Assembly: GCF_025152525.1 (NCBI RefSeq)
Contig: NZ_JALXXL010000004.1
Span: 62,001-126,000, forward strand
Length of the DNA stretch: 64,000 nt
Reading direction: 5' to 3'
DNA from: Corynebacterium sp. p3-SID1056
GTDB taxonomy: Bacteria > Actinomycetota > Actinomycetes > Mycobacteriales > Mycobacteriaceae
Positions within the stretch are counted from its first letter, which is position 1. Each line of letters begins with the position of its first letter. The notes beneath the pieces are model-generated. The model saw nothing but the letters and a program-made list of their open reading frames with translations. It made no database searches and was not told the origin of the DNA. The position numbers and the translations under genes are program-made. Shown in pieces: positions 9,903 to 20,329 of this stretch.

Positions 9903-10877
9903 ATGGCAACACTTCGCGAATTGCGTGACCGCATTAGGTCAGTCAACTCCACGAAGAAAATCACCAAGGCCCAGGAGCTGATCGCGACTTCGCAGATCAC
10001 CAAGGCCCAGGCTCGCGTCGCTGCGGCAAAGCCGTACGCAGACGAGATGCAAGACGTCATGGAACGCCTCGCGGCTGCGAGCTCCCTCGACCACCCCATG
10101 CTCCGCGAGCGTGAGAACGGTCGAGTCGCAGCAATCCTCGTGGTCACCTCCGACCGCGGTATGGCTGGCGGCTACAACCACAACGTATTGAAGAAGGCGG
10201 CAGAGCTCGAGCGCATGCTTAGCGACGCCGGCTACGAGGTGGTTCGCTACGTCACCGGAAACAAGGGCGTGACCCACTACCGTTTCCGTGACATGGATGT
10301 CGCTGGTACATGGACCGGATGGTCGCAGAAACCGTCGTGGGAGGAGACGCACGACGTGCGTCGCCACATCATTGACGGCTTCATGGCGAGCTCCGAAGGC
10401 AACGCAAAGTGGCGCGAGGGGCTCAACGCCCCGGAGGGCCAGGCAGTGCGTGGTTTCGACCAGGTACACGTTGTCTACACCGAGTTCGTGTCCATGCTGT
10501 CGCAGGAAGCACGCGTCCACCAGCTGCTCCCGATCGAGCCCGTCCTCGAGGAATTCGAGTACGAGCAGGAGAGCATGCTGGAGCAGACCGGCACTGTGAG
10601 CCCGGATATGAGCTTTGAGCCGGATCCGGACACCCTGCTGGCAGAGCTGCTTCCGGCATATGTTTCCAGGTCGCTCTACTCGATCTTCTTGGAAGCATCG
10701 GCTTCGGAGTCCGCTTCTCGCCGTACGGCGATGAAGAACGCGACGGATAACGCCACCGACCTGGCGAACAACCTGTCGCGAGAGGCAAACCAAGCCCGTC
10801 AGGCAAAAATCACCCAGGAAATCACCGAGATTATCGGCGGCGCTGGCGCGCTGTCCGGTAGTGGAGAAAGTGACTAA
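9903..10877 (+). CDS. atpG: ATP synthase F1 subunit gamma
   Basis: Rotor shaft of F1, 324 residues, slightly longer than the E. coli protein. The N-terminal helix MATLRELRDRIRSVNSTKKITKAQELIA and the C-terminal helix ASRRTAMKNATDNATDLANNL match the two coiled-coil ends of the gamma family. A GGAAGGGAGG purine tract precedes the ATG. It ends three bases before atpD. Confidence 0.96.
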   Translation: MATLRELRDRIRSVNSTKKITKAQELIATSQITKAQARVAAAKPYADEMQDVMERLAAASSLDHPMLRERENGRVAAILVVTSDRGMAGGYNHNVLKKAAELERMLSDAGYEVVRYVTGNKGVTHYRFRDMDVAGTWTGWSQKPSWEETHDVRRHIIDGFMASSEGNAKWREGLNAPEGQAVRGFDQVHVVYTEFVSMLSQEARVHQLLPIEPVLEEFEYEQESMLEQTGTVSPDMSFEPDPDTLLAELLPAYVSRSLYSIFLEASASESASRRTAMKNATDNATDLANNLSREANQARQAKITQEITEIIGGAGALSGSGESD

Positions 10878-12389
<1,512 letters not shown>

Positions 12390-12398
12390 GAGGCAGAC

Positions 12399-12770
12399 AT
12401 GGCTGAACTTACCGCTCAACTGGTGTCGGTAGATCGAATGCTCTGGTCGGGTCCGGCCAGCATCGTCACCGCCCAGACCATCGAAGGTGAGATCGGCGTG
12501 CTGCCAGGTCACGAGCCGTTCCTTGGCCAGCTCAAGGAAAACGGTGTGGTGACCATCCGTCCCACCAGCGGCGACCGCATCGTTGCCGCTGTGCAGGGCG
12601 GGTTCCTCTCCGTGCAAGGCGACAAGGTGACTATCCTCGCCGACTACGCGATCTTCGCAGACGAGGTCGACTCCGCTGAGGCAGAGTCCGGCCTTCAGGC
12701 TCAGGACGAAGACGTGAAGCACCGGTCCGAGGCTGAGCTCGCTGCGGTGCGCCGCAGCGCGTCTCGCTAG
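12399..12770 (+). CDS. atpC: ATP synthase F1 subunit epsilon
   Basis: Central-stalk subunit that also restrains ATP hydrolysis, 123 residues. It has the N-terminal beta-sandwich ([34 protein letters not shown]) and a short C-terminal helix. Last gene of the operon; GGAGG lies before its ATG and the operon terminator is about 50 bases downstream. Confidence 0.95.
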   Translation: MAELTAQLVSVDRMLWSGPASIVTAQTIEGEIGVLPGHEPFLGQLKENGVVTIRPTSGDRIVAAVQGGFLSVQGDKVTILADYAIFADEVDSAEAESGLQAQDEDVKHRSEAELAAVRRSASR

Positions 12771-12816
12771 GCAGACCCGCCTTTGAAGGAGGGGCGTCAC
12801 ACGCCCGTACCACCAC

Positions 12817-12854
12817 AAGCGCCCCCGCGTACCGCAAGGTAGGCGGGGGCGCTT
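12817..12854 (+). terminator. Terminator hairpin of the atp operon
   Basis: AAGCGCCCCCGC (12817-12828) pairs perfectly with GCGGGGGCGCTT (12843-12854), a 12 bp stem with a 14-base loop. No long T-run follows. It separates atpC from the next promoter at 12873. Confidence 0.8.
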
Positions 12855-12872
12855 GGCATCTTGTGCACGCGG

Positions 12873-12901
12873 TTGGCAACCTTTGCACTGCGAAGTAGAA
12901 T
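12873..12901 (+). promoter_or_regulatory. Sigma-A type promoter of the DUF2550 gene
   Basis: TTGGCA (12873-12878), a 17-base spacer and TAGAAT (12896-12901) form a near-consensus promoter right after the atp terminator. A start near 12908 excludes the in-frame ATG at 12900 and supports the downstream TTG at 12969. Confidence 0.65.
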
Positions 12902-12968
12902 GTCAGCTAAGCGACGGAGCCTTGGGCGGCATCCAAGCACAATAACGGGATTTTGCAGGGAGGTTGGT

Positions 12969-13427
12969 TTGGATATCATCCTTTCTGCGCTGCTGCTCGT
13001 GATCATTGGTATCGCAGGTATTGCGTTGTGGCGTTTTGTCATGTTCCGCAACGCAGGGGCGCGCGGCCTGATTCGCAAATTGCCAGCGGCAGGGGTGCAC
13101 GGCTGGCGCCATGGGGTGGTCAAATACACGGGTGAAGAGCTGCAGTTTTACAAGCTTCGCTCGTTGTCGTCGAATTACGACGTCTCTTTCGACCGTCGTG
13201 ACCTTACATTCAATGGCGTGCGAGAGCTTTCCCCGGATGAGCAAGTGATTATGCCCGGGGTGACGACGGTACTGCAGCTTTCTTCGCCAATGGGGGATTT
13301 TGAGTTCGCCGCTGAGCGGCATGTGGAGATGGCGCTGATTTCCTGGGTGGAGTCGGCTCCGGACCGCAGGCAGGAGCGGGTGGATTTTCGCGCACTCGCC
13401 CAGCGGGTGCAGCGCGGTAAGGCCTAG
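12969..13427 (+). CDS. DUF2550 membrane-anchored protein
   Basis: 152 residues from TTG 12969, with AGGGAGG five bases upstream. One N-terminal hydrophobic helix ([26 protein letters not shown]) is followed by a soluble domain with the [22 protein letters not shown] stretch typical of the actinobacterial DUF2550 family, which lies next to atpC in related genomes. The function is unknown; the predicted topology is a single-span protein facing the cytoplasm. Upstream in-frame starts exist but fall before the expected transcript start. Confidence 0.8.
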   Translation: MDIILSALLLVIIGIAGIALWRFVMFRNAGARGLIRKLPAAGVHGWRHGVVKYTGEELQFYKLRSLSSNYDVSFDRRDLTFNGVRELSPDEQVIMPGVTTVLQLSSPMGDFEFAAERHVEMALISWVESAPDRRQERVDFRALAQRVQRGKA

Positions 13428-13457
13428 CCTTCTTGTCACCTCGTGCTGCCCGGGCGG

Positions 13458-13463
13458 TAGTCT
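13458..13463 (+). promoter_or_regulatory. -10 hexamer TAGTCT for nucS
   Basis: The hexamer ends 7 bases before the nucS ATG (13471). TTGTCA at 13433-13438 could serve as -35 with a 19-base spacer. Only GTGGGGC lies between, so the message is probably leaderless. Confidence 0.55.
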
Positions 13464-13470
13464 GTGGGGC

Positions 13471-14163
13471 ATGCGTCTTGTCATAGCTCGTTGCTCTGTC
13501 GACTACGTTGGCCGTCTTGCGGCACACTTGCCGTCCGCGCTGCGCTTGATCCTGCTGAAGTCGGATGGTTCGGTCTCCGTCCACGCCGACGACCGCGCCT
13601 ATAAGCCGCTGAATTGGATGACGCCGCCATGCACGTTGAAGGAAGAACCAGTATTGGACATTGACGGCGAAGACACCGGGGAAGCGCTCTGGATCGTGGA
13701 GAACCCCAAGGGCGAGCAGCTGCGTATCACCGTCGAAGAGATAGTGGCGGACTCTACCTACGAGCTCGGCGAAGATCCAGGGCTGGTCAAAGACGGGGTG
13801 GAGACCCACCTGCAGGAGTTACTGGCTGAGCACATCACCACGCTGGGCGAGGGGTACAGCCTGGTGCGCCGCGAGTACCCCACTGCAATTGGCCCAGTTG
13901 ATCTGCTCGCCCGCGACGCCGAGGGCAAGACGGTGGCGGTGGAGATCAAACGCCGCGGTGGGATTGACGGCGTGGAGCAGCTCACGCGCTACGTCGAGCT
14001 ACTGAACCGGGATGAGTTGTTGCGCCCGGTTGAAGGCGTGTTTGCCGCCCAGCAGATCAAACCGCAGGCGCGTACTTTGGCCGAGGATCGGGGGTTCCGT
14101 TGCCTGACCCTGGACTACGACGAGCTGCGCGGCATCGAATCCGACGAGCTGCGCTTGTTTTAA
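13471..14163 (+). CDS. nucS: Mismatch-specific endonuclease NucS/EndoMS
   Basis: Cuts both strands at G-T, G-G and T-T mismatches and provides mismatch repair in actinobacteria, which lack MutS/MutL. The 230 residues match the family length. The catalytic site is visible as Asp144 ([11 protein letters not shown]) and Glu158-x-Lys160 (VEIKRRG). The C-terminus DELRLF resembles the beta-clamp-binding tail. Start begins [16 protein letters not shown], the family N-terminus. Confidence 0.94.
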   Translation: MRLVIARCSVDYVGRLAAHLPSALRLILLKSDGSVSVHADDRAYKPLNWMTPPCTLKEEPVLDIDGEDTGEALWIVENPKGEQLRITVEEIVADSTYELGEDPGLVKDGVETHLQELLAEHITTLGEGYSLVRREYPTAIGPVDLLARDAEGKTVAVEIKRRGGIDGVEQLTRYVELLNRDELLRPVEGVFAAQQIKPQARTLAEDRGFRCLTLDYDELRGIESDELRLF

Positions 14164-14175
14164 GGGGCGAGCGGC

Positions 14176-14463
14176 ATGCCGAGGAGAAACCGTCGCCGCA
14201 ACGTCACCCCGTCGTATGTGCTGCCACGCGACGGCTCAACCTTTATTGGCACCCAAGAGGAGGAAGGGCCGAGCTGGAGTAACGGGGAGGTGTACCTCGT
14301 GCGCCAGATTGGGTCGGGCGCAGCGAAGAAATTCTATGTGTGCCCCCGCTGTAACCAAAACATCCCGCCGGGTGTGGCCCACGTGGTGGCCTGGCCGCGC
14401 GATACCGGGGGTCGAGGTGATGACCGTCGGCATTGGCACAAGCACTGCTGGAAGAAGCGGTAG
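14176..14463 (+). CDS. Small conserved actinobacterial protein with a zinc-ribbon-like Cys pair
   Basis: 95 basic residues starting with a poly-Arg segment (MPRRNRRRN). A CPRC pair near residue 57 and a downstream HWHKHC could bind one zinc ion. Homologs next to nucS in other corynebacteria are usually annotated as ATP/GTP-binding proteins, but I see no P-loop. The short distance to nucS (12 bases) suggests co-transcription. Function unknown. Confidence 0.75.
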   Translation: MPRRNRRRNVTPSYVLPRDGSTFIGTQEEEGPSWSNGEVYLVRQIGSGAAKKFYVCPRCNQNIPPGVAHVVAWPRDTGGRGDDRRHWHKHCWKKR

Positions 14464-14470
14464 CCCAAGG

Positions 14471-14476
14471 TAGGCT
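14471..14476 (+). promoter_or_regulatory. -10 hexamer TAGGCT for the thiamine-binding-type gene
   Basis: Ends 6 bases before the ATG at 14483, with only GGGCGC between; a leaderless arrangement. Confidence 0.5.
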
Positions 14477-14482
14477 GGGCGC

Positions 14483-14800
14483 ATGATTGCTGCATTCTCA
14501 GTCGCGCCGACCGTCACCAACAACGCCACCGCAGAGATGTCCGAGGCAGTGTCGCGCGCCGTGCGCGTGGTGCGCGAATCTGGTTTACCCCATGAGACGA
14601 CGGCCATGTTTACCACGATTGAGGGGGAGTGGGACGAGGTCATGGACGTGATTAAACGCGCGACGCAGGCAGTCGAAGCCGTGTCGCCGCGGGTATCGTT
14701 GGTCATCAAAGCGGATATCCGTCCCGGATACACCGACATGATGCACCAAAAGGTAGCGTCGCTGGAGAAACACTTTTCCGAAGAGCATGAGAAGCGATGA
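14483..14800 (+). CDS. MTH1187/YqgV-family thiamine-binding protein
   Basis: 105 residues that fit the small ferredoxin-like fold of the MTH1187 family (PF01910): MIAAFSVAPTVT at the N-terminus, GLPHETTAMFTTIEGEWDEVMDVI in the middle, and VSLVIKADIRPGYTDMMHQKV near the end. Members bind thiamine in homotetramers; the physiological role is unsettled. Cytoplasmic, no signal peptide. Next gene begins 15 bases after the stop. Confidence 0.82.
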   Translation: MIAAFSVAPTVTNNATAEMSEAVSRAVRVVRESGLPHETTAMFTTIEGEWDEVMDVIKRATQAVEAVSPRVSLVIKADIRPGYTDMMHQKVASLEKHFSEEHEKR

Positions 14801-14815
14801 AAAGGAGAACACGCT

Positions 14816-15688
14816 ATGCCGGATTTCGGCCCTGGGGCAGTAGATCTGAACAAGCTGGTCGAGCAGAAGGAAGCACAGCAGCAACTCAAGGAAGGCGGCT
14901 TCGAGCCCTTTATCACCGTCGATGAGAAAGACATCGAGGCGCGTGCGTTCCAGCGTTCGATGCAAGTGCCGGTTGTGCTGATGTTCGGCACGCAGCGCTC
15001 GGAGGACTCTGAGACGCTCAAGGAGACGTTCAAGACGCTCTCCGCCAACCAACGCAAGTTCATGGTCGCCTACGTTGACGCGGACGCGACGCCACAGGTG
15101 GCCCAGATGTTCGGCCTGCGCGCGCTGCCAACCGTTGTCGCGCTTGCGGCCGGGCAGCCGGTGACTAACTTCGAAGGCAACCAGCCTGTAGAGCAGCTCA
15201 AGCAGTGGGTTGATGCCTTGGTCACTAACGTGGGCCCGCAGCTGCAGGGGCTTGGCGAAGAGCCTGCGGCGGAGGACGCAGCCGCGGAGGACCCGCGCCT
15301 GGATGAGGCAACTGCGGCACTCAACCGCGGCGACTTCGACGCAGCCACCGCCATCTACGACGCGATTCTGACTGAGGAGCCGGACAACCAGCCGGTCAAG
15401 CAAGCAAAGGCGACGGTTGCAGTGCTGCGTCGTCTTGACCCGCAGAACCGCACGACTGACCCGATCGCTGAAGCGGAGCAGGCCCCTGAAGACGTGGACA
15501 AGCAACTCGCCGCCGCGGACGCGGAGGTCGTCGCGGGAGCACCGGAGAAAGCTTTCGATCGCCTGCTGCGCTACGTGAAGGCGGCACCGGAGGCGAAGGC
15601 ACGCCTGCTTGAGCTGTTCACCCTGTTTGCACCCGATGACCCGCGCGTGATCCAGGCGCGTACCAACCTGGCCAGCGCGCTGTTTTAG
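14816..15688 (+). CDS. Thioredoxin-like/TPR co-chaperone of the YbbN (CnoX) type
   Basis: 290 residues: an N-terminal thioredoxin fold (about 25-140, VVLMFGTQRSEDSETLKETF) and a C-terminal TPR-like helical part (about 165-290, AALNRGDFDAATAIYDAIL). The redox CXXC motif is replaced by TQRS, so it cannot act as a classical thioredoxin; this is usual for YbbN proteins, which act as chaperedoxin holdases. GAAAAGGAGAAC precedes the ATG. Confidence 0.85.
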   Translation: MPDFGPGAVDLNKLVEQKEAQQQLKEGGFEPFITVDEKDIEARAFQRSMQVPVVLMFGTQRSEDSETLKETFKTLSANQRKFMVAYVDADATPQVAQMFGLRALPTVVALAAGQPVTNFEGNQPVEQLKQWVDALVTNVGPQLQGLGEEPAAEDAAAEDPRLDEATAALNRGDFDAATAIYDAILTEEPDNQPVKQAKATVAVLRRLDPQNRTTDPIAEAEQAPEDVDKQLAAADAEVVAGAPEKAFDRLLRYVKAAPEAKARLLELFTLFAPDDPRVIQARTNLASALF

Positions 15689-15825
15689 CCTGGCTGACCG
15701 TTTGGGCGGGCGGAGTACGTGTTGCCCCGCTGCTGATTGCCCAGCTAACTCCCAGACTAATTCCGCAGGGGCGGAAAACGGCGCGCCGCGCACCCCGCCC
15801 CGCGGCACCGCTTCGCACAAACCAA

Positions 15826-15854
15826 GCCCGCCGCGCTACTCGAGCACGGCGGGC
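15826..15854. terminator. Shared terminator hairpin between the thioredoxin/TPR gene and glgB
   Basis: GCCCGCCG (15826-15833) pairs with CGGCGGGC (15847-15854), with GCT/AGC pairing continuing inside. It lies 26 bases past the glgB stop and between two convergent genes, so it may serve both. No T-run on either side. Confidence 0.6.
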
Positions 15855-15879
15855 CAGTGATATTGGCTACTTCACTTAC

Positions 15880-18084
15880 CTAGCCGCGCAGTGTGTACAG
15901 CTGCACACTCATAGCTGGGATGTGCAGGCTGAGCGACTGGTCGAACTGGTCCCAGACCGTGGGCTCGGTGTGCACCTCGCTGGCGAGCGGGTTATCGGCA
16001 CCGCCGTAAATACCGGCGTCGGTATTGATCAAGAGCTCCCACGTGCCAGCCTTGGGCGAGCCGAGGCGGTAGTCCGGCTGCGAGGTGCCGGAGAGGTTGA
16101 CTACGGCGAGCACCGCGGAGCCGTCCGCGCCCCAGCGGATGTAGGACAAAATGTTGTGTTGCGCGTCGTCGCCCTTGATCCACTGGAAGCCCATCGGGGT
16201 GTTGTCCTGGGAGAACAGCGCCGGGGTGTCGCGGTAGACCATGTTGAGGTCGCGCACGAGGCGCTGGATGCCGCGGTGGTACTCGTGGCCCCACCCGCTG
16301 TCGACGTTGTCCCAGTTGATCGAGTGCGACTCGTCCCATTCCGTGGTTTGGCCCCACTCGCAGCCCATGAACAGCAGCTGCTTGCCCGGGTGGGAGAACA
16401 TGTAGCCGTAGAGGGCGCGTAGGCCGGCGGCCTTGTTCCAATCGTCGCCAGGCATGCGGGACCACAGCGAGCCCTTGCCATGGACAACCTCGTCGTGGCT
16501 GAAGGGGAGGACGTACTTCTCGCTAAAGGCGTAGACCAGCGAGAAGGTAATCTCGTTGTGGTGGTACGAGCGGTGCACCGGGTCGAGTGAGAAGTACTCC
16601 AAGGTGTCGTTCATCCAGCCCATGTTCCACTTGAGGGAGAAGCCCAGGCCGTCCGACTCGGTCAGGGCGGTGACCCCGGGCCAGGCGGTGGATTCCTCTG
16701 CGACCGTGACCACGCCCGGGTGGGTGCGGTGCACCGTGGCGTTCATCTCCTGGAGGAACTGCACGGCGTCCCAGTGCTCGCGCCCGCCGAATTGGTTCGG
16801 CAGCCACTCGCCGGGCTCGCGCGAGTAATCGAGGTAGAGCATGGACGCGACCGCATCGACGCGGAGCCCGTCGAGGTGGAACTCCTCGCACCAGTAGAGA
16901 GCGTTTGCCACGAGGAAGTTACGAACCTCGTTGCGGCCAAAGTTGAAGACGTAGGTGCCCCAGTCCTTCTGCTCGCCGCGGCGCCAGTCCGGGTGCTCGT
17001 AGAGCGCGGTGCCGTCGAAGCGTGCGAGAGCGAAGTCGTCCTTGGGGAAGTGCGCGGGGACCCAGTCGACGATGACGCCGATGTTGTTGGCGTGCAGCTC
17101 GTCGACAAGCGCGCGGAATTCATCCGGGGTGCCCCAGCGCGCGGTCGGTGCGTAGTAGCCGGTGACCTGGTAACCCCAGGAGCCGCCGAAGGGGTGCTCG
17201 GCGACGGGGAGGAACTCGACGTGGGTGAAGCCGTTGTCCACCAGGTACGGCACGAGCTCTTCGCGCAGCGTGTTGTAGTTCGCGCCCTGCTTCCAGGACC
17301 CGATGTGGCACTCGTAGACGCTCATCGCCGAGTTCGTCGGGTCGATGCCCTGGCGTTTCTGCATCCACTCGGCGTCTCGCCATTCGTACTCGCTCGGCCC
17401 TGCGACCACGGAGACTGTCTCCGGAGGAGCGAGGGTGGCCTTCGCCAAGGGGTCTGCCTTGTCCTTGCGGCCGCCGTCGGACGTCTGCACGGCGAACTTG
17501 TAGTGCGCGCCGGCGTTGATGCCGGGGATGAAGATCTCCCACACACCCGTAGAGCCGAGAGAGCGCATCGGGTACTGGTTCGGGTTCCAACCGCAGAAAT
17601 CGCCCACGACGGCCACACCGAGCGCGTTGGGCGCCCACACCGCAAAGGCGGTGCCGGTGACCTGGCCCAGGTCGGTGGTGTAGGTCTTCGTATTCGCGCC
17701 GAGTACCTCCCAGAGGCGCTCGTGGCGGCCCTCGCCAATGAGGTGGAGGTCGAGGGAGCCGACCGAAGGCAGGAAGTAATACGGGTCCGCGATAATCTGC
17801 GGTTCGGCTTCGGGGTAGGTCACTCGGAGCCGGTAATCGCTTGCGTGCTCGCCTTCGAGCTCGGCGATCCAGATGTCGTCGCCGGTATCAACCATCTGGA
17901 TCTTCTCGTTATGGATAAGCAGTTGCACGTCCGTCGCGCCGAGCAGGCGGGTGCGCACCACCGTGTTGCCTGCCACCAGGTGGCGGCCGTAAAAGTCGTG
18001 CGGCGCGTGATGCTTGCACTGGAGCAAGCGCGCGCGGTCGTGCTCCGGGATCAGTGCTGCGGGGGAGAGGTCGTGGCCGGTCAT
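15880..18084 (-). CDS. glgB: 1,4-alpha-glucan branching enzyme
   Basis: Introduces alpha-1,6 branches into linear glucan. The 734 residues contain two N-terminal beta-sandwich (CBM48-type) regions, a GH13 barrel and a C-terminal all-beta domain. The nucleophile is Asp410 in DGLRVDAVASML and the acid/base is Glu463 in VAEESTAWPG. With GlgE upstream it belongs to the maltose-1-phosphate route to alpha-glucan known from mycobacteria and corynebacteria. It starts 35 bases after the glgE stop, so the two are probably one transcript. Confidence 0.97.
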   Translation of the reverse strand: MTGHDLSPAALIPEHDRARLLQCKHHAPHDFYGRHLVAGNTVVRTRLLGATDVQLLIHNEKIQMVDTGDDIWIAELEGEHASDYRLRVTYPEAEPQIIADPYYFLPSVGSLDLHLIGEGRHERLWEVLGANTKTYTTDLGQVTGTAFAVWAPNALGVAVVGDFCGWNPNQYPMRSLGSTGVWEIFIPGINAGAHYKFAVQTSDGGRKDKADPLAKATLAPPETVSVVAGPSEYEWRDAEWMQKRQGIDPTNSAMSVYECHIGSWKQGANYNTLREELVPYLVDNGFTHVEFLPVAEHPFGGSWGYQVTGYYAPTARWGTPDEFRALVDELHANNIGVIVDWVPAHFPKDDFALARFDGTALYEHPDWRRGEQKDWGTYVFNFGRNEVRNFLVANALYWCEEFHLDGLRVDAVASMLYLDYSREPGEWLPNQFGGREHWDAVQFLQEMNATVHRTHPGVVTVAEESTAWPGVTALTESDGLGFSLKWNMGWMNDTLEYFSLDPVHRSYHHNEITFSLVYAFSEKYVLPFSHDEVVHGKGSLWSRMPGDDWNKAAGLRALYGYMFSHPGKQLLFMGCEWGQTTEWDESHSINWDNVDSGWGHEYHRGIQRLVRDLNMVYRDTPALFSQDNTPMGFQWIKGDDAQHNILSYIRWGADGSAVLAVVNLSGTSQPDYRLGSPKAGTWELLINTDAGIYGGADNPLASEVHTEPTVWDQFDQSLSLHIPAMSVQLYTLRG

Positions 18085-18119
18085 AATCGTCTTTCTTATC
18101 AGTATCCAGGTTGAGCTTT

Positions 18120-20144
18120 TTAGGGGCGGTAATCGTGGTCAGAGATCTGGCGGTAGGCCAATGCTTCTCGACGCTCCGTTGCCACCTCTGGCAGGCGGAA
18201 AATGTGCGCCACGTTATTTTGCGGTGTAAGCCGGACGTAGTTGTGCGAACCCCAGTTGTAGCGTTCGCCGGTGATCAGGTCGTGTACCTGGAAGGGCTCG
18301 CCTTCGTCGAGGCCGACCGCGCCGGCGTCGATGTGCACCATGCCCTCCTGGGTGTGCCAGGGATCCAGGTTCACCACGACGACGATGGCGTTACCGGTGA
18401 CGGCGTCGACCTTGGAGTAGGCCAGAATCTGATCGTTGGTCACGTCGTGGAAGCGGATCTGGCGGAGCTGCTGGAGCGCCGGCTGCTGGCGGCGGATCGA
18501 GTTGAGCAAGGTGAGGTAGGGCTCGAGGGACTCGCCACGTTCCAGCGCCGCCTCGAAGTCGCGTGGGCGCAACTCGTACTTTTCGGAGTCCAGGTATTCT
18601 TCCGAGCCGCCGCGCACGGGGATGGACTCGTAGAGCTCGAAGCCCGAGTACACGCCCCACAGCGGGCTCATCGTCGCGGCGAGGGTCGCGCGGATCGCGA
18701 AGGCCGCGGGCCCGCCCTGCTGCAGCGAGGCGTGCAGAATATCCGGGGTGTTGACGAACAGGTTCGGCCGGGAGACGTCGGCCACGTCGACGCACAGTTG
18801 CGCAAAATCGGTGAGCTCTTCCTTGCTTACCTTCCACGTGAAGTGCGTGTAGGACTGGGAAAAGCCCGCCTTGGACAGGCCGTACATGCGCGGCGGGCGC
18901 GTAAACGCCTCGGCGAGGAAGATGACGTCTGGGTGGGTCTCGTGCACCTTCGCGATGAGCCAGTGCCAGAAGTTCACCGGCTTGGTGTGCGGGTTGTCGA
19001 CGCGGAATGTGGAAATGCCCAGCTCCACCCAGTACATGATCACCGAATAGACCTCGTTGTAGAGCGTCTCAGGGTCATTATCAAAGTTGATGGGGTAGAT
19101 ATCCTGGTACTTCTTCGGAGGGTTCTCCGCGTACGCGATTGTCCCGTCGGCGAGCACCGTGAAGAATTCGGGGTGCGCCTTGGCCCACGGGTGATCGGGG
19201 GCGGCCTGTAGTGCGAAGTCTAAGGCGACCTCCAGCCCGAGCTGCTCGGCGTGGCGCAGCATCTCGAGGAACTCCGCCTCGCCGCCGAGCTCGGGGTGGA
19301 ACGCGTCGTGGCCGCCGTGGTGCGAGCCGATGGCCCACGGCGAGCCGACGTCGCCGGGCTCGGCCGTGACCGAGTTGTTCCGCCCCTTGCGGTTGACCTC
19401 GCCGATGGGGTGGATCGGCGGGAAGTAGACGGTGTCAAAGCCCATCGCGGCGACTCGGTCCAGTGCGGCCGCGGTGGTCTCCCACGTGCCGTGCACCGGG
19501 CGGCCGTCCTCGTCCCAGCCGCCGGTGGAGCGGGGGAACAGCTCGTACCAGGAGTTGACCAGTGCCTCTCGGCGTTCGACGGCGACGTCGCAGGTCGGGC
19601 CGTGGGTGACGAGTTCGCGCAGCGGGTAGGCCGCCAGTACATCGAGGACATCCTCGTTGAGCCCGGCGTGGATGCGCTCGGCAAGTGGCAAGGTGTCGTC
19701 GGCAAGCGCGGTGGCGACATCGCGAAGCACCTCGCTGTCGGGGGCGGGGGTTTGGTCCGCGGCAGCGTCGAAAAGCTCGATGCCGTGGGCGATGTCGTTG
19801 GCCATCTCGGCGGCGGATTGGCCCGCATCGAGCTTCTTGGTCACGGCGTTGCGCCAGGTGGCCATGACATCGGACCACGCGTCGATGCGGTAGTTCCACA
19901 GCCCTTGCTCATCGGGTACGAACACGGAGTGGACGTAGTCCGGGCGGAAGGGCTCCGGGTGCATGTGCACCGAGTACTGGTCGCCGTCCGGGGAGGTGAT
20001 CACGAGCGTGGCCGCGACCGCATCGTGGCCCTCGCGCCAGACGAGCGCGGAGACAGGGACCACTTCGCCGACGACCGCCTTAGCGGGGAGTGTCCGCCCG
20101 GAGACCTGGGGGCGAACGTCATCTATTCCGAACCTTGCAACCAT
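18120..20144 (-). CDS. glgE: Alpha-1,4-glucan:maltose-1-phosphate maltosyltransferase
   Basis: Extends alpha-1,4-glucan with maltosyl units from maltose-1-phosphate. 674 residues: N-terminal domain (MVARFGIDDVRPQVSGRTLPAKAVVGE), a GH13 barrel and a C-terminal domain. The nucleophile Asp383 lies in FRVDNPHTKP and the acid/base Glu412 in FLAEAFTRP, both GlgE signatures. Transcribed before glgB. The upstream intergenic region shared with the divergent ABC gene carries short tandem repeats. GAGG lies 12 bases before the ATG. Confidence 0.97.
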   Translation of the reverse strand: MVARFGIDDVRPQVSGRTLPAKAVVGEVVPVSALVWREGHDAVAATLVITSPDGDQYSVHMHPEPFRPDYVHSVFVPDEQGLWNYRIDAWSDVMATWRNAVTKKLDAGQSAAEMANDIAHGIELFDAAADQTPAPDSEVLRDVATALADDTLPLAERIHAGLNEDVLDVLAAYPLRELVTHGPTCDVAVERREALVNSWYELFPRSTGGWDEDGRPVHGTWETTAAALDRVAAMGFDTVYFPPIHPIGEVNRKGRNNSVTAEPGDVGSPWAIGSHHGGHDAFHPELGGEAEFLEMLRHAEQLGLEVALDFALQAAPDHPWAKAHPEFFTVLADGTIAYAENPPKKYQDIYPINFDNDPETLYNEVYSVIMYWVELGISTFRVDNPHTKPVNFWHWLIAKVHETHPDVIFLAEAFTRPPRMYGLSKAGFSQSYTHFTWKVSKEELTDFAQLCVDVADVSRPNLFVNTPDILHASLQQGGPAAFAIRATLAATMSPLWGVYSGFELYESIPVRGGSEEYLDSEKYELRPRDFEAALERGESLEPYLTLLNSIRRQQPALQQLRQIRFHDVTNDQILAYSKVDAVTGNAIVVVVNLDPWHTQEGMVHIDAGAVGLDEGEPFQVHDLITGERYNWGSHNYVRLTPQNNVAHIFRLPEVATERREALAYRQISDHDYRP

Positions 20145-20168
20145 GCTGTATCTTTACCTCGTCCGTCG

Positions 20169-20202
20169 CGTGTATGTCGTCGCGTGTATATCCGTGTATA
20201 TC
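20169..20202. repeat. Tandem 10-bp repeats CGTGTATATC upstream of glgE
   Basis: CGTGTATATC occurs twice head to tail (20183-20192 and 20193-20202); the variant CGTGTATGTC is at 20169-20178. The set lies 25-60 bases upstream of the glgE start and could overlap its promoter. Confidence 0.7.
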
Positions 20203-20254
20203 ACTGCCAAGAGTAGCGAAAGACGCGGCGTTCTACTTGGCTAAGTTGCGCCTA

Positions 20255-20287
20255 ACCTTTGGGGTACCTTTGGGGCACCTTTGGCAC
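20255..20287. repeat. Three tandem 11-bp repeats (ACCTTTGGGGT type)
   Basis: ACCTTTGGGGT (20255-20265), ACCTTTGGGGC (20266-20276) and ACCTTTGGCAC (20277-20287) follow each other without gaps. They end 42 bases before the start of the ABC ATPase gene. A spacing of 11 puts each copy on nearly the same DNA face, as for co-operative protein binding. Confidence 0.75.
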
Positions 20288-20329
20288 GCCGAATGCAACT
20301 TCCCCACGCGAGCGAGAAAATAGGACAGA

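Noticed and set aside
12900..12968. Upstream ATG start for the DUF2550 protein
   Set aside because: It overlaps the -10 hexamer of the likely promoter, and the added residues are not hydrophobic or conserved; TTG 12969 has a good ribosome binding site.
14176..14463. ATP/GTP-binding protein
   Set aside because: The usual annotation of homologs is not supported here: there is no P-loop, only possible zinc ligands.
16720..18114. A 464-residue plus-strand open frame opposite glgB
   Set aside because: The minus strand encodes a branching enzyme with intact catalytic residues throughout.
20183..20205. GlxR binding site upstream of glgE
   Set aside because: GTG and CAC halves are only five bases apart instead of the required spacing, so the tandem repeat explains the sequence better.
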